Shown: positions 6,406-15,000 of the stretch, piece by piece
How positions within the stretch are numbered: the first letter of the stretch is position 1
Layout: each line of letters begins with the position of its first letter
Translations under genes and position numbers: made by a program
The notes under the pieces: generated by a model
Told to the model about the DNA's origin: nothing
The model's input: only the letters and a program-made list of their open reading frames with translations
Database searches by the model: none
Origin: an uncultured Pseudomonas sp.
GTDB taxonomy: Bacteria; Pseudomonadota; Gammaproteobacteria; Pseudomonadales; Pseudomonadaceae
Length of the DNA stretch: 20,615 nucleotides
Assembly: GCF_946885885.1 (NCBI RefSeq)
Contig: NZ_CAMPHN010000074.1
Location: 1-20,615, forward strand
Direction: 5' to 3'

Positions 6406-7176
6406 TCAGAACGCTGGTACGACCGCGCCCTGATACTTCTCGGCGATAAAGCTTTTGACCGCCTCGCTGTTCAGCGCCTTGGCCAGCTTCTGCATCGCTT
6501 CGCTGTCCTTGTTGTCCGGGCGCGCGACCAGGATGTTGACGTACGGCGAGTCGCTGCCCTCGAGGATCAATGCGTCCTCGGTCGGCTTGAGCTGGGCTTC
6601 CAGCGCGTAGTTGGTGTTGATCAGCGCCAGGTCGACCTGGGTCAGCACGCGCGGCAGGGTGGCCGCTTCCAACTCGCGCACCTTGATGTTCTTCGGGTTC
6701 TCGGCGATGTCGCGCGGTGTGGCGAGGATGCCGGCGGAATCCTTGAGCACGATCACCCCGGCCTTCTGCAGCAACAGCAGCGCGCGACCGCCGTTGGTGG
6801 CGTCGTTGGGGATCACCACATTGGCGCCTAAAGGCAGCTCGGTCAGGCTCTTGTGCTGGCTCGAATAGGCGCCGAAGGGCTCGACATGCACCCCGGCGAC
6901 GCTGACCAGCTCGGTGCCGCGGCTCTTGTTGAACTCATCCAGGTACGGCTGGTGCTGGAAGAAGTTGGCGTCCAGGCGCTTCTCGGCGACCTGCACGTTG
7001 GGTTGCACGTAATCGGTGAAGACTTTGACGTTCAGCTCCACGCCTTGCTCGGCCAGGGCCGGCTTGATGAACTCGAGAATTTCCGCGTGGGGTACGGCGG
7101 TGGCGGCGACGTTCAGCTCCTGCGCCTGGGCGGCGAAGGCCGTAACGGCGGTGAGGGCGACTAGGAGTTTTTTCAT
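6406..7176 (-). CDS. metQ: Methionine ABC transporter, substrate-binding protein
   Basis: This 256-residue periplasmic protein of the NlpA/MetQ family captures D- or L-methionine for MetNI. Recognisable parts are NVAATAVPHAEIL right after the signal peptide, the segment DANFFQHQPYLDEFN, and IPNDATNGGRALLLLQ, all typical of MetQ. The start ATG at 7176 follows AAAAGGAA (7183-7190, complement strand); the upstream 17 codons of open frame are not needed. The signal peptide ends AFAAQAQ and has no lipobox cysteine, so this MetQ is probably a soluble periplasmic protein, unlike lipidated E. coli MetQ. It is the last gene of metN-metI-metQ, separated from metI by 228 bp that contain a REP-like palindrome. 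Confidence 0.93.
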   Translation of the reverse strand: MKKLLVALTAVTAFAAQAQELNVAATAVPHAEILEFIKPALAEQGVELNVKVFTDYVQPNVQVAEKRLDANFFQHQPYLDEFNKSRGTELVSVAGVHVEPFGAYSSQHKSLTELPLGANVVIPNDATNGGRALLLLQKAGVIVLKDSAGILATPRDIAENPKNIKVRELEAATLPRVLTQVDLALINTNYALEAQLKPTEDALILEGSDSPYVNILVARPDNKDSEAMQKLAKALNSEAVKSFIAEKYQGAVVPAF

Positions 7177-7297
7177 GATCGATTCCTTTTGGGATATGTA
7201 CGATTTCGGCGGATAGCCGCTATGCAAAAAATTAACGCTTTGTTTTTCTGTTAGAAATCTGCGTTGTATGGACCAGCTCCGAGCAATGCCGCGAGCT

Positions 7298-7367
7298 GTA
7301 GCCCGGATGCAATCCGGGGAAGCGGTTCCATGGCCACCACCGATGTCCCGGATTGCATCCGGGCTAC
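7298..7367. repeat. REP-like palindrome between metI and metQ
   Basis: A perfect 21-bp inverted repeat (7298-7318 and 7347-7367) beginning GTAGCCCGGATGCAATCC is separated by 28 bp. It sits inside the met operon, between metI and metQ. Such stem-loops can stabilise upstream mRNA or reduce read-through; that role is inferred. Confidence 0.8.
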
Positions 7368-7404
7368 GGGGTTAGCGCCAATCACCAGCTTCACGGGCAC
7401 GCCA

Positions 7405-8082
7405 CTATTTGCGCGAGAAATGCACCACCAGCTTGTCGCCGGCGCTTTGCAGGATCTGCACGAGGATCAGCAGCAGAATTACCGTGACAGCCATGACATC
7501 CGGCTGATAACGCTGATAACCGTAGCGCACCGCCAGGTCGCCCAAACCGCCGCCGCCAATCAGGCCGGACATGGCGGTGTAGGACACCAGGGTGATCGCG
7601 GTCACGGTGACGGCGGCAATGATCCCCGGCAGCGCTTCGGGTAACAGCGCATTGGTGACGATCTGCCGGGTGGTGGCGCCCATCGCCTGGGTCGCCTCGA
7701 TGATGCCGCGGTCCACTTCGCGCAACGCGGTTTCCACCAGGCGCGCAAAAAACGGCGTGGCGCCCACCACCAACGGCGGAATGGCGCCGGCCACCCCGAG
7801 CGAGGTGCCGGTGACGATCACGGTGAAAGGGATCATCACGATCAGCAGAATCACGAAGGGCACCGAACGCAGGATGTTCACCAGCAGCGACAGCACGCCG
7901 TAGAGCGCCTTTTGCTCGAACAGCTGCCGCGGGCCGGTGAGAAACAGCAGCACGCCGAGCGGCAAGCCGAGCAGCACGGTGAACAGCAGCGAGCCGCCGA
8001 GCATGCTCAGGGTATCCAGGCTGGCTTGCCAGATTTCCGGCCAATCGACGTTCGGCAGCAGCTTTTGGGCTAATTCGTCCAT
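7405..8082 (-). CDS. metI: Methionine ABC transporter, permease
   Basis: This 225-residue inner-membrane permease has about five membrane helices and forms a homodimeric pore with MetN. The coupling (EAA) loop that docks on the ATPase is visible as EATQAMGATTRQIVTNALLPEALPGI. Other family features are the N-terminal TLSMLGGSLLFTVLLGLPLG helix and the C-terminal GGGGLGDLAVRYGYQRY stretch. Length is normal for MetI. The start codon overlaps the metN stop by one base (TGATG), so the two are translationally coupled. Confidence 0.95.
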   Translation of the reverse strand: MDELAQKLLPNVDWPEIWQASLDTLSMLGGSLLFTVLLGLPLGVLLFLTGPRQLFEQKALYGVLSLLVNILRSVPFVILLIVMIPFTVIVTGTSLGVAGAIPPLVVGATPFFARLVETALREVDRGIIEATQAMGATTRQIVTNALLPEALPGIIAAVTVTAITLVSYTAMSGLIGGGGLGDLAVRYGYQRYQPDVMAVTVILLLILVQILQSAGDKLVVHFSRK

Positions 8083-9089
8083 CAGCGCAGCACCTCCAGA
8101 TGCACGTCGGCGGCTTGAAAGCGCGCGATCGCGGCATCCAGATCGCCGCCGGTCAGGGCCAGGGTCAGTTGGCCGTAGGGGGTGTCCTTGATCCGGTCGA
8201 TACGCCCGGCGAGGATGCTGTAATCCACCCCGGTTTCGCGGGCCACGGTGCCGAGCAGCGGCGCGTAGGTCGCCTCGCCCTGGAACGTCAGGCGCAGGAT
8301 GCGGCCCTGGACGTGGGCGAAATCGTCGCGCTGCTCGTGTTCGTCAACCTGTTCGGACTCCTGCACGAAACGCTTGGTGGTGGCGTGCTGCGGGTGCAGG
8401 AACACCTCGGCCACCGGCCCCTGCTCGACGATCACCCCGGCGTCCATCACCGCGACGCGGTCGCAGACCCGGCGAATCACGTCCATTTCATGGGTGATCA
8501 ACACGATGGTCAGGTTCAGCTCGCGATTGATCTCGGCCAGCAGTTGCAACACCGAAGCGGTGGTTTGCGGGTCGAGGGCGCTGGTGGCTTCGTCGCACAG
8601 CAGGATCTTCGGCGCGGTGGCCAGGGCGCGGGCGATGCCGACCCGCTGTTTCTGTCCGCCGGAGAGCTGCGCCGGGTATTTGTTGGCGTGATCGCTCAAA
8701 CCGACCCGCGCCAGCAACTCGGCGACGCGCTGGGCGATGGCGCCACGGGACAGTTCGCCAGCCAGCTTCAGCGGCAGCGCGACGTTATCGGCGACGGTCT
8801 TCGAGGACAGCAGATTGAAATGCTGGAAGATCATCCCGACCTGCTGACGGAAACGGCGCAGGCCATTGGCGTCGAGGGCGGTTACTTCTTCCTCATCGAT
8901 CAGGATGCGCCCGCCGGACGGCTGCTCCAGACGGTTGATCAGGCGCAGCAGGGTGCTTTTGCCGGCGCCGGAATGGCCGATGATGCCGAACACTTCGCCG
9001 CGGCCGATACGCAAATCGGTAGGGCGCAACGCGGGGATGTCCTGGCCGGCGACGCGATACGCCTTATGGACTTGGTGAAAATGGATCAC
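8082..9089 (-). CDS. metN: Methionine ABC transporter, ATP-binding protein
   Basis: This 335-residue ATPase powers methionine import. It shows Walker [10 protein letters not shown] (38-46), signature LSGGQ (142-146), Walker B KILLCDE (161-167) and H200 in ITHEMD. The C-terminal 80 residues form the NIL (ACT-like) domain, which in E. coli MetN binds methionine and shuts down transport when cytoplasmic methionine is high. The start is GTG 9089, with AAAAGG 8 nt upstream on the complement strand; an out-of-frame ATG lies just before it. It is the first gene of metNIQ. No MetJ box or SAM riboswitch was recognised upstream. Confidence 0.95.
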   Translation of the reverse strand: MIHFHQVHKAYRVAGQDIPALRPTDLRIGRGEVFGIIGHSGAGKSTLLRLINRLEQPSGGRILIDEEEVTALDANGLRRFRQQVGMIFQHFNLLSSKTVADNVALPLKLAGELSRGAIAQRVAELLARVGLSDHANKYPAQLSGGQKQRVGIARALATAPKILLCDEATSALDPQTTASVLQLLAEINRELNLTIVLITHEMDVIRRVCDRVAVMDAGVIVEQGPVAEVFLHPQHATTKRFVQESEQVDEHEQRDDFAHVQGRILRLTFQGEATYAPLLGTVARETGVDYSILAGRIDRIKDTPYGQLTLALTGGDLDAAIARFQAADVHLEVLR

Positions 9090-9141
9090 GCATTAAACCT
9101 TTTGGGTTCGTCGGGTTGCCGGGTAGGCGCAGAGGACGCGT

Positions 9142-9169
9142 AGTCTATCCGCTAGGGGTTAGGCCGCAA
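9142..9169 (-). promoter_or_regulatory. Possible sigma-70 promoter for metNIQ
   Basis: On the complement strand TTGCGG (9164-9169) and TAGACT (9142-9147) are separated by 16 bp and lie about 50 bp before the metN start. The match to consensus is moderate (3/6 and 4/6). Confidence 0.3.
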
Positions 9170-9212
9170 AAATCTTTGTAGACCTATGGTTATCGCCATA
9201 AAGCATTAAGAT

Positions 9213-9228
9213 CGCCGGCTAGCCGGCG
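9213..9228. repeat. 16-bp perfect palindrome containing the lipoprotein gene stop codon
   Basis: CGCCGGCTAGCCGGCG is self-complementary; the TAG stop of the lipoprotein gene (complement strand, 9219-9221) lies in its centre. It can form a 6-bp hairpin with loop CTAG. No T-run follows on the complement strand, so it is not a convincing intrinsic terminator. Confidence 0.5.
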
Positions 9229-9893
9229 CTGGGCGTCAGCACCAGTTGCGGCTTTTGTCCGGGGCCGATGGCCTGGCCGATGCTCGCCTCGAAGGCCGGG
9301 TCGAGGCGCTCGATCTGCGCTTCGAGCAGCGCCGCGAGGTGGTCGCCGTCCTCGGCGCGGGTCACGTCGATACGCACGGCGCAACGGAAATTGACGACAT
9401 CCGCGGCGACCGCGGCGAGCACATCGTTCAGACGCTCGCGGTCCTGCAGCGACGGCAGCACTATCACGCTGCTGGCGGCACTGGGATCTATCAACCTGGC
9501 CGGGGTCTTCCGGTTCTGCTCCACCCCCGCCTGCACCAGCATGGTATCCAGCCCACTGGTCAGTGCTGGGGCCGCGGGCATCAGGCTGCGGGCGCGACTC
9601 AGGGCCTGGGTCGCGGCATCCAGATCGCCGCCTTGCAGGGCGCGCTGCCCTTGCTGCAAATAGGCCTCGGCCAGTCGCCGCTGGTATTGCGGCAAGCGGC
9701 TGTCGCCCGCAGCGCCCTGCTGCAATTGCGCAAGCTGCGCTTCGGCGGCATTCAATTGGCCAGCGGCCAGGTAACCTTCGAATTGCACGACGCCATTAGC
9801 CTGTTCGGTGGCGGTCGATGGCAGCTGCTGGCAGGCGGCCAATAGCAGCGTCGCGGCGATAACGGCAAGACAACTTGAGGCAAACGACTTCAT
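9219..9893 (-). CDS. Small predicted lipoprotein, PA5502-like
   Basis: This 224-residue protein is of unknown function. ATG 9893 gives a lipoprotein signal peptide: basic MKSF, a hydrophobic stretch, then the lipobox LAAC with Cys at about residue 21. The frame is open 21 codons further up, but that part is arginine-rich and not signal-like. Residues after lipidation form Ala/Gln/Leu-rich helices with the alternation seen in TPR-like repeats (GYLAAGQLNAAEAQLAQLQ, AYLQQGQRALQGGDLDAATQALSRA). The C-terminal half is a mixed segment ending PGQKPQLVLTPSAG. A gene at this place between metN and znuB is what I recall for P. aeruginosa PA5502. It probably sits in the outer membrane facing the periplasm, but no role can be assigned. 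Confidence 0.8.
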   Translation of the reverse strand: MKSFASSCLAVIAATLLLAACQQLPSTATEQANGVVQFEGYLAAGQLNAAEAQLAQLQQGAAGDSRLPQYQRRLAEAYLQQGQRALQGGDLDAATQALSRARSLMPAAPALTSGLDTMLVQAGVEQNRKTPARLIDPSAASSVIVLPSLQDRERLNDVLAAVAADVVNFRCAVRIDVTRAEDGDHLAALLEAQIERLDPAFEASIGQAIGPGQKPQLVLTPSAG

Positions 9894-10010
9894 AACTGCG
9901 AGTCTCGTGTTGCGCAAAAAACAGCCAAGTCTACACCGCCGGGCCAACCTCACCAAACCTTGGCCTGACCGGTAGCATCGGTCAGCGCCCTGCCCTGTGG
10001 GCCAGCTCTG

Positions 10011-10081
10011 GTAGCCCGGGTTGAGCGAAGCGATACCCGGGTATCGGCGCCCTGGGTATCGCTGCGCTCAACCCAGGCTAC
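10011..10081. repeat. REP-like palindrome between znuB and the lipoprotein gene
   Basis: Arms of 31 bp (10011-10041 and 10051-10081) match at 28 positions as inverted repeats; the left arm begins GTAGCCCGGGTTGAGCGAAG. The loop is 9 bp. It is a sister type of the palindromes at 6259 and 7298 (shared GTAGCCCGG tip, different inner part). It occupies the 295-bp gap 9894-10188, in which I see no gene. Confidence 0.75.
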
Positions 10082-10188
10082 GTGCTTCGCGCTGCTTTTG
10101 CCGTATGGCGGTCGAATACACCGTTTGACCCAACCATGGTCGGACAAAAAACCTGCGCAGGAACATAGAATCTACAGGGCACCTGCGT

Positions 10189-10969
10189 CTAGGCAGTGCG
10201 CCGTGGCCAGACGAAGCTGAGTAGAAACAGACTGGCCGCAGCGACAACTATAGAAGGCCCGGCGGGGCTGTCTTCGAACCAGGACAGGCTGAGGCCGCCG
10301 CACACCGCGACTATCCCCAGCAGGCTGGCGCCAAAGGCCATTTGCTCCGGGGTGCGCGCATGGCGCTGAGCCGCGGCGGCGGGAATGATCAGCAGCGAGG
10401 TGATCAACAACACGCCGACGATCTTCATCGCCACCGCGATCACCACGGCGATCAGCAGCATCAGGCTCAGGCGGATCGCCGCCACCGGCAGGCCTTCGAC
10501 CCGCGCCAGCTCCTCATGCACGGTAATCGCCAGCAATGGCCGCCAGAGCAGGGCCAGCAGCACCAGCACCAGGGCGCTGCCGCCGACTATCCAGGCCAGG
10601 TCGCCGGGGCCGACGGCGAGCAGGTCGCCGAACAGGTAGCCCATCAGATCGATGCGCACATCTTTCATAAAGCTCAGCACCACCAGGCCCAGGGACAGGG
10701 TGCTGTGGGCGAGGATGCCGAGCAGGGTATCCGAGGCCAGCGGCTGGCGGCTTTGCAGCGTGACCAGCAACACCGCCAGCAGCACGCAGCCAACCGTCAC
10801 CGCCAGGGTCGGGCTGACATCCAGCATCAAGCCCAGGGCCACGCCGAGCAGCGCCGCGTGGGACAGGGTGTCGCCGAAATAGGCCATGCGCCGCCAGACC
10901 ACGAAGGAGCCGAGCGGGCCGGCGACCAGCGCCAGAGCCAGACCGGCGATCAGGGCGTTGAGGAGAAAA

Positions 10970-10977
<8 letters not shown>
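10189..10977 (-). CDS. znuB: Zinc ABC transporter, permease
   Basis: This 262-residue inner-membrane permease of the ABC-3 family moves Zn2+ delivered by ZnuA. It is hydrophobic throughout, with the family segments [30 protein letters not shown] near the N-terminus and [17 protein letters not shown] near the C-terminus. ATG 10977 is preferred over the in-frame ATG 10995 because MADFLL begins at the usual position and the start then overlaps the end of znuC by 8 bases, typical of coupled translation. It is the last gene of zur-znuC-znuB. Confidence 0.95.
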
Positions 10978-11772
<795 letters not shown>

Positions 11773-11776
<4 letters not shown>

Positions 11777-12258
11777 TCGGCCCCCCGGCAGCCGGCGCAC
11801 AAGCCGACCACTTCCACGGTCTGGCTTTCGACCGCGAAGCCGACCCCGGCGGCGCCAGCGACTATCGCCTCGCTGATCGCCGGTTGCTCCAGCTCGATCG
11901 CCGCATGGCAAGCGCGACAGATGAGGAACTGCCCCTGATGGGCATGTTCCGGATGGTTGCAACCGACGAAGGCGTTGAGCGAGGAGATACGGTGCACCAG
12001 GCCGTTTTCGAGGAGGAATTCCAGGGCGCGGTACACGGTCGGCGGCGCGGCGCGACGACCGTCGTGCTCGCTCAGCACGCCGAGAATGTCGTAGGCGCCG
12101 AGCGGCTTGTGGCTCTGCCAAACCAATTCCAGCACGCGCTTGCGCAGGGCGGTCAGGCGCAAGCCCTGCCGCGTGCAGATGGTTTCGGCCTCGGCGAGCG
12201 CGTTATGCACGCAATGGGAATGATCGTGTGGGCGGGAAGCCAGGGGCGGCTGAGTCAT
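11773..12258 (-). CDS. zur: Zinc uptake regulator Zur (Fur family)
   Basis: This 161-residue DNA-binding repressor senses cytoplasmic zinc. The N-terminal winged helix includes [18 protein letters not shown] and the recognition helix segment [21 protein letters not shown] (residues 71-91). The C-terminal dimerisation domain carries two CxxC pairs, C114/C117 and C154/C157, forming the structural zinc site of Fur proteins. HDHSH near the N-terminus adds histidines. The name np20 has been used for the P. aeruginosa homologue. It leads the operon zur-znuC-znuB and lies divergent to znuA, so it probably represses both sides, including itself, through the box at 12285-12297. A strong ribosome binding site is not visible before ATG 12258. 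Confidence 0.95.
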
Positions 12259-12284
12259 GGGCGACGACGCGAGTGATGAGAGAC

Positions 12285-12297
12285 GTTATTATATTAC
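12285..12297. promoter_or_regulatory. Zur box in the zur-znuA divergent promoter
   Basis: GTTATTATATTAC matches the gammaproteobacterial Zur/Fur-like palindrome GTTATAATATAAC at 11 of 13 positions. It lies in the 66-bp gap between zur and znuA. The complement strand of the same bases reads TATAAT (12288-12293), a perfect -10 element for zur-znuC-znuB, and the + strand has TATTAT (12287-12292) for znuA. Zur bound here would block both promoters when zinc is sufficient. The -35 regions are poor. Confidence 0.85.
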
Positions 12298-12324
12298 CCG
12301 TTCCGTCCTACCTGAGTATTCTCC

Positions 12325-13290
12325 GTGTCGCGTCTTTTGGCTGTCTTCTTCCTCTTCCTCACCCTCGCCGCCGGCAACACGGCACTGGCCGAGGTCCGCG
12401 TGCTGACCAGCATCAAGCCGCTGCAACTGATCGCCGCCGCCGTGCAGGACGGTCTGGGCACTCCCGTGGTGTTGCTGCCGCCCGGCGCCTCGCCGCACCA
12501 TTACGCGCTACGCCCGTCCGATGTGCGTAACCTGCGCGAAGCCGATTTGCTGTACTGGATCGGCGCCGATCTGGAGAGCTTTCTGCCGCGCGTACTGGCC
12601 GGGCGCAGCAAGCCGAGCGTCGCGGTGCAAGACCTGGCGGGTATGAGCCTGCGGCATTTCGGCGATAGCCATGATGCGCACAAGGAAGAAGGTCACGATG
12701 AGCACGAGCACCATGAGGATCACGAATCCGCAGAGGCCGCCGACGAGCACGATCACGACCACCGTCCCGGCACCCTCGATGCACATTTATGGCTGCTGCC
12801 GGCCAATGCCCGGGTAATCGCCGGGAAGATGGCCGCCGACCTGGCCGCCGTCGACCCGGCCAACGCGGCGCGCTATCAGGCCAACGCCAAGGCCTTCGGC
12901 GAACGCCTGAGCGCCCTCGATACGCGCTTGAAGAAGCGTCTGCAGGGCCTCAAGGGCAAATCCTATTTCGTCTTCCACGAAGCCTACGACTACTTCGAAG
13001 CCGCCTATGGCCTCGAACATGCGGGGGTTTTCAGCATCGCCAGCGAAGTGCAGCCGGGCGCGCGCCATGTCGCCGCGATGCGCGAACGCCTGCAACAGGC
13101 CGGCCCGACCTGCGTGTTCAACGAACCGCCGGTGGCCCCGCGCCTGAGTAAAACCCTGACCGCCGGCCTGCCGGTAACCCTGGCCGAACTGGACGCCATG
13201 GGCGGCGCCCTGCCGGTCGACGCCAGCGGTTATGAAACCCTGCTGGAACGGATGGCCGAGTCGCTGGCCGGCTGCCTGGAAGCGCTGTAA
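12325..13290 (+). CDS. znuA: Zinc ABC transporter, periplasmic binding protein
   Basis: This 321-residue cluster A-I metal-binding protein delivers Zn2+ to ZnuBC. The start is GTG 12325, directly giving a signal peptide that ends in NTALA before EVRVL. Likely zinc ligands are a histidine in SPHHY (58-59), H154 in DAHLWL and H218 in FHEAY. A charged loop at 115-146 has ten histidines in 32 residues, the feature that separates zinc-specific ZnuA from manganese-binding relatives. C263 and C317 could form the disulfide known in ZnuA. The gene is transcribed away from zur, from a promoter overlapping the Zur box. No clear terminator follows. Confidence 0.94.
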   Translation: MSRLLAVFFLFLTLAAGNTALAEVRVLTSIKPLQLIAAAVQDGLGTPVVLLPPGASPHHYALRPSDVRNLREADLLYWIGADLESFLPRVLAGRSKPSVAVQDLAGMSLRHFGDSHDAHKEEGHDEHEHHEDHESAEAADEHDHDHRPGTLDAHLWLLPANARVIAGKMAADLAAVDPANAARYQANAKAFGERLSALDTRLKKRLQGLKGKSYFVFHEAYDYFEAAYGLEHAGVFSIASEVQPGARHVAAMRERLQQAGPTCVFNEPPVAPRLSKTLTAGLPVTLAELDAMGGALPVDASGYETLLERMAESLAGCLEAL

Positions 13291-13400
13291 CAAGCGCCCC
13301 TTTAATGTTGCGGATAGCACAGGAGGCTTTTCTGACCAGACGCTTCGCCGCTATCGACAAGAGACGCTAAACTGATCGGCATCCAAATCGGAGGCGCACC

Positions 13401-13589
13401 ATGAGCGTTCAGCTTTCCCCCATCGTTTCCGAGTTCGAGACCGAAGAGCAGGCGACCAGCCATGACCGCTGGTTTCGCGCCAAGGTACAGGCCTCGCTTG
13501 ACGATCCGGCCCCCAACACTCCACATGATCAAGTAATGGCCGAAGCTGAAGCCATCATCCGCAAGGCCGAAACTCAAGGCCGCTCCTGA
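13401..13589 (+). CDS. Type II antitoxin, PaaA2-like (stability determinant)
   Basis: This 62-residue acidic, helical protein has a SPIVSEFETEEQATSHDRWFRAKVQASLDDP sequence pattern characteristic of small proteins annotated as stability determinants and related to PaaA2, the antitoxin of the E. coli O157 ParE2 system. It is preceded by GGAGG at 13390-13394 with 6 nt spacing. Its stop overlaps the ATG of the toxin gene by one base. Antitoxins of this type bind and neutralise the toxin but lack an obvious separate DNA-binding domain. In O157 a third gene (paaR2) regulates the operon; no such gene is seen here, since znuA lies directly upstream. Family assignment is from memory of sequence pattern. 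Confidence 0.75.
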   Translation: MSVQLSPIVSEFETEEQATSHDRWFRAKVQASLDDPAPNTPHDQVMAEAEAIIRKAETQGRS

Positions 13590-13864
13590 TGCTGCCAATC
13601 GTCTGGCGCAAACCGGCGAGCACCTCACTGCTTGAAATCATCCGCTACATTGCCAATGAAGACCCACAGGCCGCTCGACGCCTCAAAGAGCGACTGGAAT
13701 CCGCCGTATTGCCTCTCTCAGAACATCCCTATCTGTACCCTTCCGGGCGAGTTCCGGGCACACGGGAAATTGTCGTCCACCCCAATTACGTCCTGATCTA
13801 CCGCATCGCCGCCGAGTGCATTGAGGTTGTGAGCGTTCTGCATGCTCGCCAGGAATACCCGTAG
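13589..13864 (+). CDS. ParE/RelE-superfamily toxin
   Basis: This 91-residue protein has the ParE pattern: an N-terminal strand (PIVWRKPAS), a helical hairpin (LLEIIRYIANEDPQAARRLKERLESAVLPLSEHPYLYPSGRV), then REIVVHPNYVLIYRI and a final strand EVVSVLHARQEYP. This fold binds the antitoxin; ParE members poison DNA gyrase, whereas RelE members cut mRNA on the ribosome. The HARQEYP C-terminus fits the ParE branch, but the target cannot be proven from sequence. The gene overlaps the antitoxin by one base (TGATG), so synthesis is coupled. The frame is intact and looks functional. Confidence 0.85.
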   Translation: MLPIVWRKPASTSLLEIIRYIANEDPQAARRLKERLESAVLPLSEHPYLYPSGRVPGTREIVVHPNYVLIYRIAAECIEVVSVLHARQEYP

Positions 13865-13911
13865 CCGAGCGATAGGCCTAGCACTGGAGCGATGCAACCC
13901 AAACGCCCGCC

Positions 13912-13940
13912 TGTTTAAACCGCCGGCGCTGCCTTATAGT
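13912..13940 (+). promoter_or_regulatory. Possible promoter for the methyltransferase gene
   Basis: TATAGT at 13935-13940 is 5/6 of a -10 element and lies 40 bp before the next start codon. A T-rich TGTTTA at 13912-13917 has 17-bp spacing but matches the -35 consensus poorly. Confidence 0.25.
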
Positions 13941-13980
13941 CCGCCGTCAGCGCCCCAGCCATTACCAGGGACAGGCCCGC

Positions 13981-14700
13981 ATGCTGACCATCGAACGCAT
14001 TTACCCCGAGCAGCTCGACCTCGATAACCAAGACGATCAGGACACCCTGCGGATTCACCTGCAGCGCTACCGCTTCGCCGCCGCCTGCCTGAGCGGCGAG
14101 CGCGTGCTCGATATGGCCTGCGGTTGCGGTTACGGCAGCGCTTTGCTGGCCGAACTGCACCCGAACAAGACGGTCGTCGGAGTGGATATCGACCCCGCGG
14201 CCATCACCTATGCCCAGGCGCATTACCACCTGCCCAACCTCAGCTACGTATGCGCCGATGCGCAAAGTTTCGCCTGCGCCGAACCGTTCGACAGCATCGT
14301 CAGCCTGGAAACCATCGAACACCTGCCGGACCCGCAGCGCCTGGTCGCCAACTACGCGACGCTGCTGGCAGCGCAGGGCCAGGTAATCGCCTCGGTGCCG
14401 ATCACCCCGACCCTGGACGGCAACCCGCACCACCTGCACGACTTCAGCCAAGCCTCGTTCTTCAAACTGTTCGCCGCCCACGGCCTGCGCCCGGACCAGC
14501 AGTTCGAGCAGATCCAGTGGTGGCAATTCAAGGGCTTGTTTTCCAAACTCGAAGCCAAGCAACACCGCTCCGAAGGCGTCGGCAACGCGGTGCTGCAGTA
14601 CTACCGCCAGCATCCGCTCTACCTGCTGCGCCGCCTGGGCTCGATGCTGCGCTATGGCTTCAGCAATCGTTATTTGACCTGCAACTTCAAGGCGCTCTGA
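13981..14700 (+). CDS. Class I SAM-dependent methyltransferase, target unknown
   Basis: This 239-residue protein has a Rossmann-type methyltransferase core. Motif I is VLDMACGCGYGS (residues 42-53), the acidic end of strand 2 is VVGVDIDP (D69 would hold the SAM ribose), and the motif IV region is FDSIVSLETIEHL (103-115). The C-terminal third has no recognised domain; it contains PHHLHDFSQASFFKLF and a basic hydrophobic stretch LYLLRRLGSMLRYGF that could touch membrane or lipid substrate. Methyltransferases with this layout often act on glycans or small molecules, but nothing next to it indicates a pathway. ATG 13981 is preceded by AGGGACAGG. A GC-rich hairpin without T-run (14736-14755) follows. 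Confidence 0.8.
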   Translation: MLTIERIYPEQLDLDNQDDQDTLRIHLQRYRFAAACLSGERVLDMACGCGYGSALLAELHPNKTVVGVDIDPAAITYAQAHYHLPNLSYVCADAQSFACAEPFDSIVSLETIEHLPDPQRLVANYATLLAAQGQVIASVPITPTLDGNPHHLHDFSQASFFKLFAAHGLRPDQQFEQIQWWQFKGLFSKLEAKQHRSEGVGNAVLQYYRQHPLYLLRRLGSMLRYGFSNRYLTCNFKAL

Positions 14701-15000
14701 AAGGCGCCGGCTTTGACTGAAAACGACCCGAAGCTGCCCCGCCAGAGGACGGGGCTCGTCTCTGCTCGGAAAAATAGCTGATCAGGATGGAACGACGGCG
14801 TGCGCCGATTGCGTTCGGACTGTCCGCATGAACAAATCGATTCGACACCGGGATGTCGCCAGTTCATGCCGCGCGGCACCGGCCAATGCCGATGCGTTTT
14901 TGCCTTTTCGTTGCCGGACGCTTCTTCGTTGATCCCGATCAAAGCCGGCTCAGGCCCTTGGCCTATGCTGAAGTTTCGCAGCCCACCGAACGAGGTCGGC

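Noticed and set aside
8100..9143. 347-codon open frame on the + strand opposite metN
   Set aside because: It is antisense to a gene with complete ABC ATPase motifs; its Gly/Asp/Gln/Val-rich composition is a high-GC reading shadow.
9950..10147. 65-codon open frame on the - strand
   Set aside because: It reads through the REP-like palindrome at 10011-10081 and has no similarity I recognise.
11777..12121. N-terminal extension of znuC
   Set aside because: The 115 extra codons lie fully within zur in another frame and are arginine-rich; ATG 11776 overlaps the zur stop as ATGA.
14736..14755. GCCCCG/CGGGGC hairpin after the methyltransferase gene as a terminator
   Set aside because: No T-run follows, and the spacing suggests read-through toward the cyclase gene is possible.
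14800..15000. Longer N-terminus of the diguanylate cyclase
   Set aside because: The extra 67 residues look unlike a domain or membrane segment, and GTG 15001 has the better ribosome binding site. ATG 14965 remains possible.
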